Source of the DNA: Barthelona sp. PCE
Taxonomy: Eukaryota > Metamonada: BaSk clade
Direction of reading: 5' to 3'
NCBI GenBank assembly: GCA_040285745.1
Contig: JAUFOR010000008.1
Coordinates: 868,001-932,000 of the forward strand
Length of the DNA: 64,000 nt
Made by a program: the position numbers and the translations under genes
Notes under the pieces: model-generated
The model's input: only the letters and a program-made list of their open reading frames with translations
Databases searched by the model: none
Told to the model about the DNA's origin: nothing
Shown here: positions 12,144 through 20,494 of the stretch, in pieces
Layout of the letters: each line of letters begins with the position of its first letter
Position numbering within the stretch: the stretch's first letter is position 1

Positions 12144-12542
12144 TTTTTGATATGAAAAAAGAAAGAAAGTGTAAAAGAAGTAGTTTTGTCGCACAATACA
12201 GATATATCAACTTTTACACCACCAAGCTCTTCTGATCTATGTTTATACCAATTCTATCGACTTGAAATTCATAGTACTAAAAACAAAGCCCCACTTTAAC
12301 ATTTTTTTGCTCTTTCAACACACTTTACACGCTGTTGATCTCAGCAATAACTCAGAATGTAGAGTTTCCATTGTTGTTTGAACGTTTTATGTGTTTTTGA
12401 GAATAATAAGCATACTTACCAAAAAGTTTTGATTATTGTGGGTTTCAAATAACCTTACTACGAATTTCGAAGCGATTCACCCAGTTGAACTCAATGTTTT
12501 TACATTTTTCACCTCTTTCAACAGTCATATTTTTTTTTTGAA
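12144..12542. other. Divergent spacer between uL23 and an orphan gene
   Basis: About 400 bp between the starts of two divergent genes, so it must carry both promoters. The side facing uL23 is pyrimidine-rich (CTTTCTTTC-type on the minus strand). The side facing the orphan gene has TTTTTCACCTCTTTCAACA 15-40 bp before its ATG. Nothing else is recognisable. Confidence 0.45.
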
Positions 12543-14411
12543 ATGCCAAGGCCAATTACAACAGTAGTGGCCTCTTGTGGAAATGAAATAGCAATTAGCG
12601 ATGATCAGATTCAATATTTAAGTTGCAATTCTCATAAAATTTTTCATTTATCTTTCTGCAACGAAATTGATTCATCAAATCTTTCAGGTGATGAAGCTAG
12701 TGGGTTAATTAAGTGTTTATACTCAAAAAACTTATTTTATTCAGTTTTAGTAACAGAATATGTTGTATCAGTCAAATTTTTTGAGTTGTCCGACAATACA
12801 TTCATTTATAAGCATACTTCAACGATAGATAGGTCTCAATTTCAATCGGCTGATACCTTTATCTGCTTGAATGAGCAATGGTGTGTTGTTAAAACTGAAA
12901 AATGTGATGATCTGACTATAGTAGATCTTTGTTCAAAAGAGATTAAAGAATTTGAAGGAAGAAGACTTCGCTTTAGCAAGGGTATTGTACTTTGTAGTAG
13001 TGAAATGGATTTTGAAGCTGTTTTAATTAACAACTGTAATATATGTTTCAAGAGTTTGCCAAATATCTTACAACATAAGGAACCAACAGTTGTATTATCA
13101 CAACATCCAACCTTGTATTTCGATATAAATGATAATGATGAAGGTGTTCTACTAACATATGGTGATGAAGTAGTTCTTACCAATGAATGCTTACCAGATA
13201 AAGTTTGTCTTCACAATAGTATATACTTCACTGACTATATGATGTATGTGTTTACATGCATGGACACATGTTTACGTTATGATTACCCTCATTTTACTAG
13301 TAGATATGAAGATGCATCTACACAAGGTATTAATAACTTTTTTGTGTATGAAAACGAATTATTTGGATTCTTAAATGGATTTTTTAAGGTAAAATTTGAA
13401 GAAAAAACAAACAATATTATTATTCATAAAGATTCAAAAATCAAAATTCCTCAAATTGATGTCAGTTCTGCTGCATGTTTCAGTTCAGATTCAAATATAT
13501 TTTTGGTAGATGTTTTAACTGAAAAACCTTCTCTTTTATTTTGGTCGAAAGATGATGATTCTAAGAATACTGTTCATGATATTGGGCGTTGTTTTTCAAA
13601 GAATAACATTCATGTGATGCAGTTATATTGGGTCATCGAAACTCCTACATCTTTTCAGCTTTTTTTCGATAATGAAATTGTTTGTGAGAGAAGTAGAAAT
13701 GAATTACAAAGTAGTAATTTCAGAATTTTTGGATCGAGACAGCATATTTATATTTTGGGCAATGATTTTGTCAGTAATGGGATTTTCACTCTTCAATTCT
13801 CGGATATGGATGATTTGTTCAACCAACCATATTTTCTTGAAGTGACTGATTTTATAGTGTGGGTCTCAACAACATGCGGTATTTTTGCTTTAAATGTCAA
13901 TACAGTTGATGGAACACTGGAAACCCATTCTAGTTTTATTGTTGATGTTGATGATATTCCACATGCAAATGGTAACCACTTTAATCCCTCAACTGCAGTC
14001 ATGCAATGTGATGGAGAAATTAGTATATTAAAATACAATATCGTTAATAATTGTCTAAGTACGATGTATGTATGTCCCGTTGGTAGAGCAATTTTTTTGG
14101 ACGAAAATGTATTGCTGGTGAATGATGCGTTATATAGATTCACAGAAGCATCTGTTGAGAAGATACCTATCAATCTACCGCATATTTGTGGCGAACCAGA
14201 CCGTGTGCTCTCATGTAATCAACCACGTCAGCTGCATGTTATGCAACCAGTATTGGACGGTTTTGATATAGTAGTAGATGTGATTACGTTCAATGAGGAT
14301 TTTTTGTCTTATACAATGAGCCAAACACGTTTTAATCTGGTTTTTCTTATGGAAGCTAACAAAATCATAAATTTCAAGAATATTTGCCTGTATGACGCAC
14401 TCATCACATAA
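12543..14411 (+). CDS. Unrecognised beta-rich protein, possibly propeller-like
   Basis: 622 aa from ATG 12543, no signal peptide or membrane helix. It alternates short hydrophobic strands with acidic turns throughout and is rich in Cys, Asn and Asp but lacks clear WD or Kelch signatures. Composition and rhythm resemble the protein at 54189-55958 and, more faintly, those at 18629 and 62250; a divergent beta-propeller fold is possible. Codon use is very AT-rich. Ends 30 bp from the convergent coiled-coil gene. I do not recognise a family and assign no function. Confidence 0.75.
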   Translation: MPRPITTVVASCGNEIAISDDQIQYLSCNSHKIFHLSFCNEIDSSNLSGDEASGLIKCLYSKNLFYSVLVTEYVVSVKFFELSDNTFIYKHTSTIDRSQFQSADTFICLNEQWCVVKTEKCDDLTIVDLCSKEIKEFEGRRLRFSKGIVLCSSEMDFEAVLINNCNICFKSLPNILQHKEPTVVLSQHPTLYFDINDNDEGVLLTYGDEVVLTNECLPDKVCLHNSIYFTDYMMYVFTCMDTCLRYDYPHFTSRYEDASTQGINNFFVYENELFGFLNGFFKVKFEEKTNNIIIHKDSKIKIPQIDVSSAACFSSDSNIFLVDVLTEKPSLLFWSKDDDSKNTVHDIGRCFSKNNIHVMQLYWVIETPTSFQLFFDNEIVCERSRNELQSSNFRIFGSRQHIYILGNDFVSNGIFTLQFSDMDDLFNQPYFLEVTDFIVWVSTTCGIFALNVNTVDGTLETHSSFIVDVDDIPHANGNHFNPSTAVMQCDGEISILKYNIVNNCLSTMYVCPVGRAIFLDENVLLVNDALYRFTEASVEKIPINLPHICGEPDRVLSCNQPRQLHVMQPVLDGFDIVVDVITFNEDFLSYTMSQTRFNLVFLMEANKIINFKNICLYDALIT

Positions 14412-14441
14412 ATATGTTTACATACACTATTATAAAAGTTG

Positions 14442-15629
14442 TTAAGCTTTGTTGAATAAGTTCTTCACTGACTTTGAATATTGACGCGTACCTTTAACCA
14501 ATCGATCAAAGTTAGCAGTGATTTCATTGATTTGAGTTTGTTTCTTAACAATTTTCTCTCTCAACTCCTCTACCTCTTCCTCCAAAGTTGTAATACGAAC
14601 GTTTGACGGTATGTCTTCTCTACGAATAAACATTGACGAACTCCTGGCCAACTCCAAAGATTTCTCATTCTCAGGCTTAAAATCTGTTAACTTATTGAGT
14701 ACTGTGGAAACAACGTTCTTCTCTTCAGTATCAACTTGCTCTTCCTCATTCTCTTCTCCATTAAAATCAACAACTGGTTTTTTATCACCAATTCTTGCCT
14801 TTAACTCATCTATTTGTTCTGTAAGTATCTTATTTTTCTCATTAATAACCTCAATCTCTGCTCTATGAGTTGATTCAATTCTTTCAATATGATTATTAAC
14901 GCGAGTATCGCACTCTTTTAAGTACTCTTTATGTTCTATCTTGGTCTTTTTCAGTGTCTCTTCCAACTGTTCAACCTTTTTCTCTAACTCTGAACACTCT
15001 TCGCTCTCCTGAATTTGAGCTCCATTATCAATTGTCCTTTCAATAACAATAGCCTCATTTGATGTCTCAAGATCCTTAATCTGCTCCTTCAGGCGTTTCA
15101 GATTGTCTAACTGCTCCTGTTGTAAAACCTTACGCTCCTCTAATACTTCATTCTTATACTTTTTGAAATCTTCCTGAACACCATCATGTTCCTTCTTCCA
15201 GTCCGCAAGCTTAAGCTGTAACATAACAACCTCCTGCTCCTTCTCCTTAACGATCGACTCGTAATCCACTAATGGTTTGAGATCAGGAACTTCTGGATCT
15301 TGCTGTGCTTGTAGCACAGGGGATGTGGCAATAACAACGGATGCACTAATAATGTCAATAAATTGCATGAGTGTTTTGTGATCAAACACAATTTGTCTAT
15401 TCTTAAGCTCCTGCTCACTATCAACATGTAAAAATGTCAAAATTGTGTTCATAACATATTGCGGTATGGAGCTTGGTATGTTGGATGATGATGTAAATGC
15501 AACAATGGGTGAGAGAGAGGTTTTTGTCTGATCCTCTGACCTCTCAATTTCGATTTCAGGCTGCTTCTTGTCTAAAAGATCCTTTAACTGCTCTTGCATG
15601 GCTGATAGCTTATCTATATCCTCAGTCAT
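14442..15629 (-). CDS. Coiled-coil protein of unknown function
   Basis: 395 aa, ATG at 15629. Residues about 1-120 hold a short helical start, a Ser/Pro-rich linker and a hydrophobic helical segment. From about 125 to the end it is mostly heptad-rich, highly charged coiled coil (repeated EQLEETLKK-, LKEQIKDLE-type runs) with a break near 290-330. The last 60 residues, with E-E-V-E-E-L-R-E-K-I, form another helix ending K-N-L-F-N-K-A. It diverges from the Fyv7-like gene with 80 bp between start codons, so the two probably share a promoter region. Could be a cytoskeletal, centrosomal or Golgi tether; not identifiable from sequence alone. Confidence 0.8.
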   Translation of the reverse strand: MTEDIDKLSAMQEQLKDLLDKKQPEIEIERSEDQTKTSLSPIVAFTSSSNIPSSIPQYVMNTILTFLHVDSEQELKNRQIVFDHKTLMQFIDIISASVVIATSPVLQAQQDPEVPDLKPLVDYESIVKEKEQEVVMLQLKLADWKKEHDGVQEDFKKYKNEVLEERKVLQQEQLDNLKRLKEQIKDLETSNEAIVIERTIDNGAQIQESEECSELEKKVEQLEETLKKTKIEHKEYLKECDTRVNNHIERIESTHRAEIEVINEKNKILTEQIDELKARIGDKKPVVDFNGEENEEEQVDTEEKNVVSTVLNKLTDFKPENEKSLELARSSSMFIRREDIPSNVRITTLEEEVEELREKIVKKQTQINEITANFDRLVKGTRQYSKSVKNLFNKA

Positions 15630-15709
15630 GTATTTTCACTGCCCAGAATGCACAAAAAATAAGAGATAGGGGGAGCAATTGTTTTATCAAATTCATCCCT
15701 ATATCAAAG

Positions 15710-16189
15710 ATGGTAAGACACCACCAGAAGCCTAGAAAAGGTTCCAAATACCATAAAAAGCATGTTGTTGAGAAAATTAAGCTCAGTAAGAAACGTAGTT
15801 TTTACAAAAAGTCCAAAATTATGAAGGGGTATAAGAAACTACTGGCAGAAACGGGCAGAAAGCTCGAGGGAACTGTGGAGACATATGAAGAAAGTGCAAA
15901 ATCAAGTAATGTTCCAGTTTTTAGAAAAAAGAAACAAGATGCACGTCGTATCAGAAAGGAGCAGAATCAAAAAAGTATTCTTGCCCGTGCATATGAAGAA
16001 TCTCAAGTAGAAAAAGAGCGTATTGCACAGGAAAAACAAGAAGCAAAAGAAAAGCGTGAACGATCAAGAAAGCGTCACTTAAAACGTAGTCACAGAAACC
16101 AGCCAAACCTCAAAAACATCACTAGAGACATTTTAGAAAAAGTTGAAGGTAATGAACGATATCAACATAAAGGTATTGTTCAACGATGA
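15710..16189 (+). CDS. FYV7: Fyv7-like rRNA-processing protein
   Basis: 159 aa from ATG 15710; the frame is open further upstream but without another ATG and within the divergent promoter. Very basic, with K-G-S-K-Y-H-K-K at the start and a central helix rich in Lys, Arg, Glu and Gln. The ending R-K-R-H-L-K-R-x-H-R-N-Q-P-x-L-K-N-I-T-R-D-I-L-E-K-V matches the yeast Fyv7 C-terminus (KKLTQRT...GQP..GPRIEDLLDKI). Fyv7 acts in the nucleolus in 18S rRNA maturation. Its stop TGA is immediately followed by the TCA of the opposite gene's stop, so the two genes abut with no spacer. Confidence 0.6.
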   Translation: MVRHHQKPRKGSKYHKKHVVEKIKLSKKRSFYKKSKIMKGYKKLLAETGRKLEGTVETYEESAKSSNVPVFRKKKQDARRIRKEQNQKSILARAYEESQVEKERIAQEKQEAKEKRERSRKRHLKRSHRNQPNLKNITRDILEKVEGNERYQHKGIVQR

Positions 16190-17251
16190 TCAGATACTAT
16201 ATTCACAATGGACTCTAAACGATTTGATACGTTTTGAACGCTCCTTAGCCAGGTCCGGACTTGCTAACAATTGGACCATTGTGTTACTACGTAATGCTAT
16301 ACGATTTCTAGTTGTACTTAGCATTAAATCACTGATTGACTTTCGTACGTGATTTGAAATAAAATGCGCTGGTCTATGATGATTAGGATTTGCTTTTGTA
16401 ACGCTTTTAATACCTCTTCTTATTTTATATGGTATGGTAGTAACTCGATGTGGTGGAGTTGGAGGTATATTCATATTTTCAACAGATGGAAACACATAAT
16501 CTTTGGTAGAAGAGTTCGGATACATACAAAAAATATCAAAGATATCCTCCAACGCCCCATAATCATCCAAACCAATTTCTTGAACACCACGATAACTTAA
16601 ATTGTAATCTTCAATGGCTTGAACAATTGATTTCTTCTCTGGGAGAGAGTAGCACTCTTTTAAAACGTCAAGAGTGATAAGAACTTCGTTAGGAATTGCG
16701 TATTGACATAAATGTCGACTCGCGCTGATTGCGCTTCCATCATACTCACAATACCACTCTGCCAAACAAACATTACATTGAATATCTGCTGTATGAACTC
16801 CCCAAGATATATTAACCAAGCGAATGTCCTGTTCCAAACGAACTGAATTGGGTAATTTAGTAGCTCCTAAAGTTAAACCTTCAATTTTTGTCAATTCACA
16901 ATCTGCTTCCTGTACAAATATGAGCGCCTCGTGTGCATGTTCGAATACAAAGCATAGCTGAGACTTTGCAAGCATCTTTGCCCGTACTCCATGATAATTC
17001 CGTGCACATTTGCATAAACAGTCTTGTATTAGTTCTAAGTTTCCTTCGTTAACCGAAATATGCGATGGAAGAAGCCCGCAAACCACAGTACCCCTTCCGT
17101 CAACAAGAATTTCTGGTTCAAGATCATATCTCGATTCATCCCCCTTAACCCTTTTTAAAAACCGTAACAAGAGCCATGTGCACAACGGAACAAGCAAAGA
17201 AATGCCAAAAAACAAAACTCTGCTCATGAGTCGAAAAATGTAAAGCAGCAT
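16190..17251 (-). CDS. Membrane-anchored degenerate class III nucleotide cyclase-like protein
   Basis: 353 aa, ATG 17251. One N-terminal membrane anchor (residues about 3-32, L-F-F-G-I-S-L-L-V-P-L). Residues about 45-240 follow the class III adenylate/guanylate cyclase homology domain. A first strand G-T-V-V-C-G-L-L is followed by a helix and F-V-F-E-H-A-H-E-A-L. Then comes the second-half block E-Y-D-G-S-A-I-S-A-S-R-H-L, comparable with Y-x-G-x-x-V-N-x-A-A-R-L, and V-L-I-T. The metal-binding Asp expected in the first strand (F-x-D-I) is missing, so I infer a catalytically dead or regulatory domain. The Ser/Pro/basic C-terminal 100 residues are unstructured-looking. Confidence 0.5.
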   Translation of the reverse strand: MLLYIFRLMSRVLFFGISLLVPLCTWLLLRFLKRVKGDESRYDLEPEILVDGRGTVVCGLLPSHISVNEGNLELIQDCLCKCARNYHGVRAKMLAKSQLCFVFEHAHEALIFVQEADCELTKIEGLTLGATKLPNSVRLEQDIRLVNISWGVHTADIQCNVCLAEWYCEYDGSAISASRHLCQYAIPNEVLITLDVLKECYSLPEKKSIVQAIEDYNLSYRGVQEIGLDDYGALEDIFDIFCMYPNSSTKDYVFPSVENMNIPPTPPHRVTTIPYKIRRGIKSVTKANPNHHRPAHFISNHVRKSISDLMLSTTRNRIALRSNTMVQLLASPDLAKERSKRIKSFRVHCEYSI

Positions 17252-17278
17252 TAATTGATTTATTCATTAGCTAAACAC

Positions 17279-18499
17279 TTAAAAGTCCTTAACTCGCCCG
17301 CTTTTGGTCAGAATCTCACTTTCTACTCCAACTTCTGAAATATTCCATCTAAATTCAGCAATATTATTGAGACACTTAACTGTATGCTCAGGATAACTGT
17401 TATCTGACTTCAGGCTGTCATAAAATGTGTATACGATGAGACATAATGCCGATCTAACGTAGCATTTGAACTCAATAGTGGTTGCTGCATTAAACAATTC
17501 AGCAAGATAAATGACAATGGTCTGAAACTCAAGACCAACTATTCCGTTGTTATCCTCCTCGCGGGAGTGGTGCAAAAGAGTACTAAGCAGCTTTGCTGCT
17601 AAAATGATATCACAATTATGTTCATGAGAGATGGTCCAAAAACTCAAACTTTTCTTTTCCTTTTTCTCCTCAACAAAATCATCAAAAAGCTTAAACACGC
17701 GCATGACGAACGCGGAAAAAACCTCCTTTTGACTATAAAACATATCTCTTGCAATCTCATCCTTGGAAATGTTGATGTAAATGTATTGCATGACATATGA
17801 ACGAAGCCTCATACTTTCACTTTCGACGCCACCAACAAGGGCCTGCTCAAGGGAGCAGTTATGCACAAATGCCTCAAAAGAAAAAGAATTGCGCATGATA
17901 ATCGGATGAACACGGAACAACAGGAGCATGGGAAACGTAAGGAAAAAAACATCATAGATATGCTTGAATGTGAGTGTGGTGATACCGACCAAACTAGTTA
18001 CATAGATGATGACTAATATTACTAATGATTTAATGCCTGTTGTGAATGTATGATACAATAAACAACGATGAATAGATGTAGGGGTCAATAAAAGATCGAC
18101 GTTTGAGTCGAATGTTAGAAGATACATGCTTAAACATAAAGCAATAAAAAACTTAATCTTGATACTATGCTGCGTATATACCGAGAGAACCATAAATATG
18201 ATAGATATGATACCTATGTGGTGCAAGATGGACATGGGGGTGAATCTGCGTGTTGAAATACGAGTTTCAACTGTGTAAACAGTCATTGCTACAAAAAGTA
18301 ATCCCAAAATTACCTGACCCACTGTGAACCTAACAATCGCTGTCTCTGCTCGTCTAAATACTGCAAAAGTGAACCATTTAAGTGTTAAAAACAAAACAAA
18401 CACAAAAAGACATGATGTGATGTTAATTGTAATATTTCGAAGAATTATTCGCTTAAAAAACGCGCTCTCGACCTTTTCCCGTGTGTGTTTGTGATCCAT
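17279..18499 (-). CDS. NDC1: NDC1-like transmembrane nucleoporin
   Basis: 406 aa, ATG 18499. About six membrane helices lie in residues 18-200, then a soluble helical half. The soluble part follows the Ndc1 order: an L-E-Q-A-L...L-R-S-Y-V-M-Q-Y segment followed by R-D-M-F-Y, a later I-L-A-A-K-L-L-S-T-L-L helix, and a closing Y-V-R-S-A-L-C-L-I-V-Y-T-F...C-L-N-N-I-A-E-F-R-W like the human terminus ending in LQQFLEF. NDC1 anchors the nuclear pore membrane ring. Promoter: CCTTTTCA on the minus strand at 18523-18516. Lengths in the family vary; at 406 aa this is short, lacking the long linker of animals. Similarity is low but collinear. Confidence 0.5.
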   Translation of the reverse strand: MDHKHTREKVESAFFKRIILRNITINITSCLFVFVLFLTLKWFTFAVFRRAETAIVRFTVGQVILGLLFVAMTVYTVETRISTRRFTPMSILHHIGIISIIFMVLSVYTQHSIKIKFFIALCLSMYLLTFDSNVDLLLTPTSIHRCLLYHTFTTGIKSLVILVIIYVTSLVGITTLTFKHIYDVFFLTFPMLLLFRVHPIIMRNSFSFEAFVHNCSLEQALVGGVESESMRLRSYVMQYIYINISKDEIARDMFYSQKEVFSAFVMRVFKLFDDFVEEKKEKKSLSFWTISHEHNCDIILAAKLLSTLLHHSREEDNNGIVGLEFQTIVIYLAELFNAATTIEFKCYVRSALCLIVYTFYDSLKSDNSYPEHTVKCLNNIAEFRWNISEVGVESEILTKSGRVKDF

Positions 18500-18515
18500 G
18501 CGTCCCCAAATACAA

Positions 18516-18523
18516 TGAAAAGG
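18516..18523 (-). promoter_or_regulatory. CCTTTTCA initiator-like element of the NDC1-like gene
   Basis: Exact CCTTTTCA ending 16 bp before the ATG. Same element as at several other starts in this window. Confidence 0.5.
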
Positions 18524-18628
18524 GTGTGAATTTGCTTTTTGCTTTCCACTTCATTTCAATTTGGGAATGTTTTTTAAGTTTGAGTTTGGGGACTATTTTC
18601 TTGTACTTTTCTTACAGTCAAAAAATTT

Positions 18629-19138
18629 GTGTTAACTTACAAATTTATTATTAATGCTCATGGAAAGTTTATCCTGCTGTGCGTACCGTCTGATTCTTTA
18701 TCCGTTACCTATGTGTATAACGCAAATGGTAATCTAATGTACACTGAAAGAGAAAGAGAAAGAATTAAAAATTTGTACGTGAACAATGAAGTTCTTGTGG
18801 TTGAATTCACAGGTTGTGACATTGTTCATGTAGTAATCACCGATGATGGATTTAGAGAAAGAAAGCAAATCAGTATAGATTTAGATTACCATACCATACG
18901 CCCTTTTCGAAATTGGGTCGCTTTTGATTATGGACCACATGTTTACGAAATTGAATCAGGAAGAACGTATAGAACTACTCAATATGGTAGTATAAGTATT
19001 ATGAATAACTATTTCAATGAAAGAGATATGGAACGAAGTATAGTAAGAGGTGGTGGTCATAATATAACAGCTTGCCTTATTAGCTTTTTTGTTTTATTCC
19101 TTTTGCTCTTTCTTTTTTCTTTTGATATGTTTTCGTAA
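18629..19138 (+). CDS. Small tail-anchored protein with beta-rich domain, 5' end unresolved
   Basis: An open frame of 169 codons ends at TAA 19136-19138, but its first in-frame ATG is 36 codons in (18737). The preceding codons (H-G-K-F-I-L-L-C-V-P-S-D-S-L) look coding, so a small 5' exon in 18500-18620 is likely; candidate acceptor CAG ends at 18617, but no donor restores the frame convincingly. The soluble part has repeated strand-turn units like the orphan beta-rich proteins of this window. The last 25 residues are a strong membrane helix (L-I-S-F-F-V-L-F-L-L-L-F-L) ending at M-F-S, so the protein is probably tail-anchored with its domain in the cytosol. Family unknown. Confidence 0.6.
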   Translation: MLTYKFIINAHGKFILLCVPSDSLSVTYVYNANGNLMYTERERERIKNLYVNNEVLVVEFTGCDIVHVVITDDGFRERKQISIDLDYHTIRPFRNWVAFDYGPHVYEIESGRTYRTTQYGSISIMNNYFNERDMERSIVRGGGHNITACLISFFVLFLLLFLFSFDMFS

Positions 19139-20494
19139 ATATAAATTATTGACGTTCCCCTTCTCTCGTGTACATTGGCTCAACACCATTTTTTTGAAAA
19201 GGTGAGATAATATAACCATTATCCAGTCATTAATTACGCTCGCTAATGCTCATATCATATGTGAAGGTTATTCTGAACTAAAATAAATAATTTGTAAATG
19301 AGAATTCTTAAAAAGTGGTGTTTTTATGCTATCTGTTAATTCTGAGTCATTCAGAAGGTTTCTATGTGATTGGTGAGCTTTAAAATGATGTCAGCTGCTT
19401 CCACTATTATTTACCCACCCCAACCTCAAAATTTTATGAGGAAAAGTGTTGTTTTTACTCATCCTTGTTAACTTTGGATTTTGTGGTAGGTAGTTTTTGT
19501 ATTGATTTTTGCAAAATAAATGCTGTATTGTGGGCTGTCATAAGTGTTGTGATGGTGAAACAGAGGCAATATCCACCAAAAGGATCACTGCATCGATATT
19601 TAGAATATTTGCGTTCCGGTGCTTTTTACAGAAGTCAACACCGTGGGCAGGCGAGTGTTGTGTCATACAGGGATTTGCATGTGCGTTGATATGTGGGACT
19701 ATGCTGTGCGGGGCTGAAGAAACATGTCTCGGCGGTGCAGACCGTCACGAGGGATTCCGCGCCTGGGTGCGGGCAACAGAAGTACACGCCCGCGTGGCGC
19801 GGCGAGGACGGGCGCCTCGGCGCTGTGGGTCTGCCGGCACCGATCTTCTGTCTTTGCAGGTGATTGTAATGTTTAAGACACATAAGAATTATCTTTATAC
19901 TGCAGTAGTTAACCCCTGTCAGTGATATTAGTTGGATATAGAGAAAAGAGAGATGCATTTATTGATAGGTACAAAGTAGGATTTGAATAAGTCCTCCATG
20001 AAGTCATTGTTCTGGATGTTAAGCTCATTTTCTGCGGATTTGACTCCACAGTTAGTGATGCGACGCTTTCATATTCTCAGGTGGTGGAGTATTTGAGAAT
20101 TGGCTTTGGTTTTGCTGCTATTGGAGTGCTGCACTTGAATTCCATGTTTGTGGGATCTATTGAGGTGAAAAAAATAAATTACAATAGCTTTATCAACAGT
20201 AGTGATTGATTTAGTTTTTGCAGGTCAAAATGCTTGCTCAAATTTGACTGTCAAATGTTGATTCTGTGCAATAAAAGGTATCGGTGATGTGATCAGTACC
20301 ATAATTTTTCGCGTGACAGCTTTTATTGTGGAGAAAAAATATGAATTTGACAACAATTTTTCTTTAACATCAAACAAAATTTGAAGGTTGTTCAAGGTGT
20401 TACATATCTTTATCATACCCATTTATGTGTTGGATAAAGCACAAGGCATGTATATAGTCGTTTAAAGTAGTTTTACCTCTTTCACTTTCTCTTT
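19139..20494. other. Longest non-coding stretch of the window (1.36 kb)
   Basis: No supported protein gene. It is AT-rich except for a sharp GC-rich island at about 19,690-19,850 (separate entry). A second, weaker hairpin, CAACAC/GTGTTG at 19636-19641 and 19655-19660, lies just before the island. The last 100 bp before the ODF3-like gene carry TTTTACCTCTTTCACTTTC, fitting the local initiator pattern. Confidence 0.6.
19733..19842. ncRNA. GC-rich, strongly folded non-coding RNA candidate
   Basis: A nested set of helices can be read directly. The outer helix pairs CGGTGCAGACC (19733-19743) with GGTCT (19828-19832) and GCACCG (19837-19842), leaving a 4-nt bulge. CGAGG (19748-19752) pairs with CCTCG (19815-19819). 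CCGCGCC (19757-19763) pairs with GGCGCGG (19796-19802). GCGGGC (19769-19774) pairs with GCCCGC (19788-19793) around a 13-nt loop AACAGAAGTACAC. Together 29 Watson-Crick pairs sit in nested order inside an AT-rich non-coding spacer, typical of stable ncRNA genes in AT-rich genomes. The strand cannot be decided from pairing alone. I could not match it to RNase P, RNase MRP, SRP RNA, U3 or spliceosomal RNAs. Confidence 0.55.

Noticed and set aside
12144-12542. Small additional gene between uL23 and the orphan gene
   Set aside because: No ORF with ATG and plausible composition; the spacer is explained by two divergent promoters.
19560-19930. RNase P or RNase MRP RNA as identity of the GC-rich folded RNA
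   Set aside because: AACAGAAGTACAC recalls the CR-IV element and AACCCCTGTCAG faintly recalls CR-V, but the first lies in a closed hairpin loop and no CR-I (GAAnnTCnG) partner could be placed. Not enough to name it.
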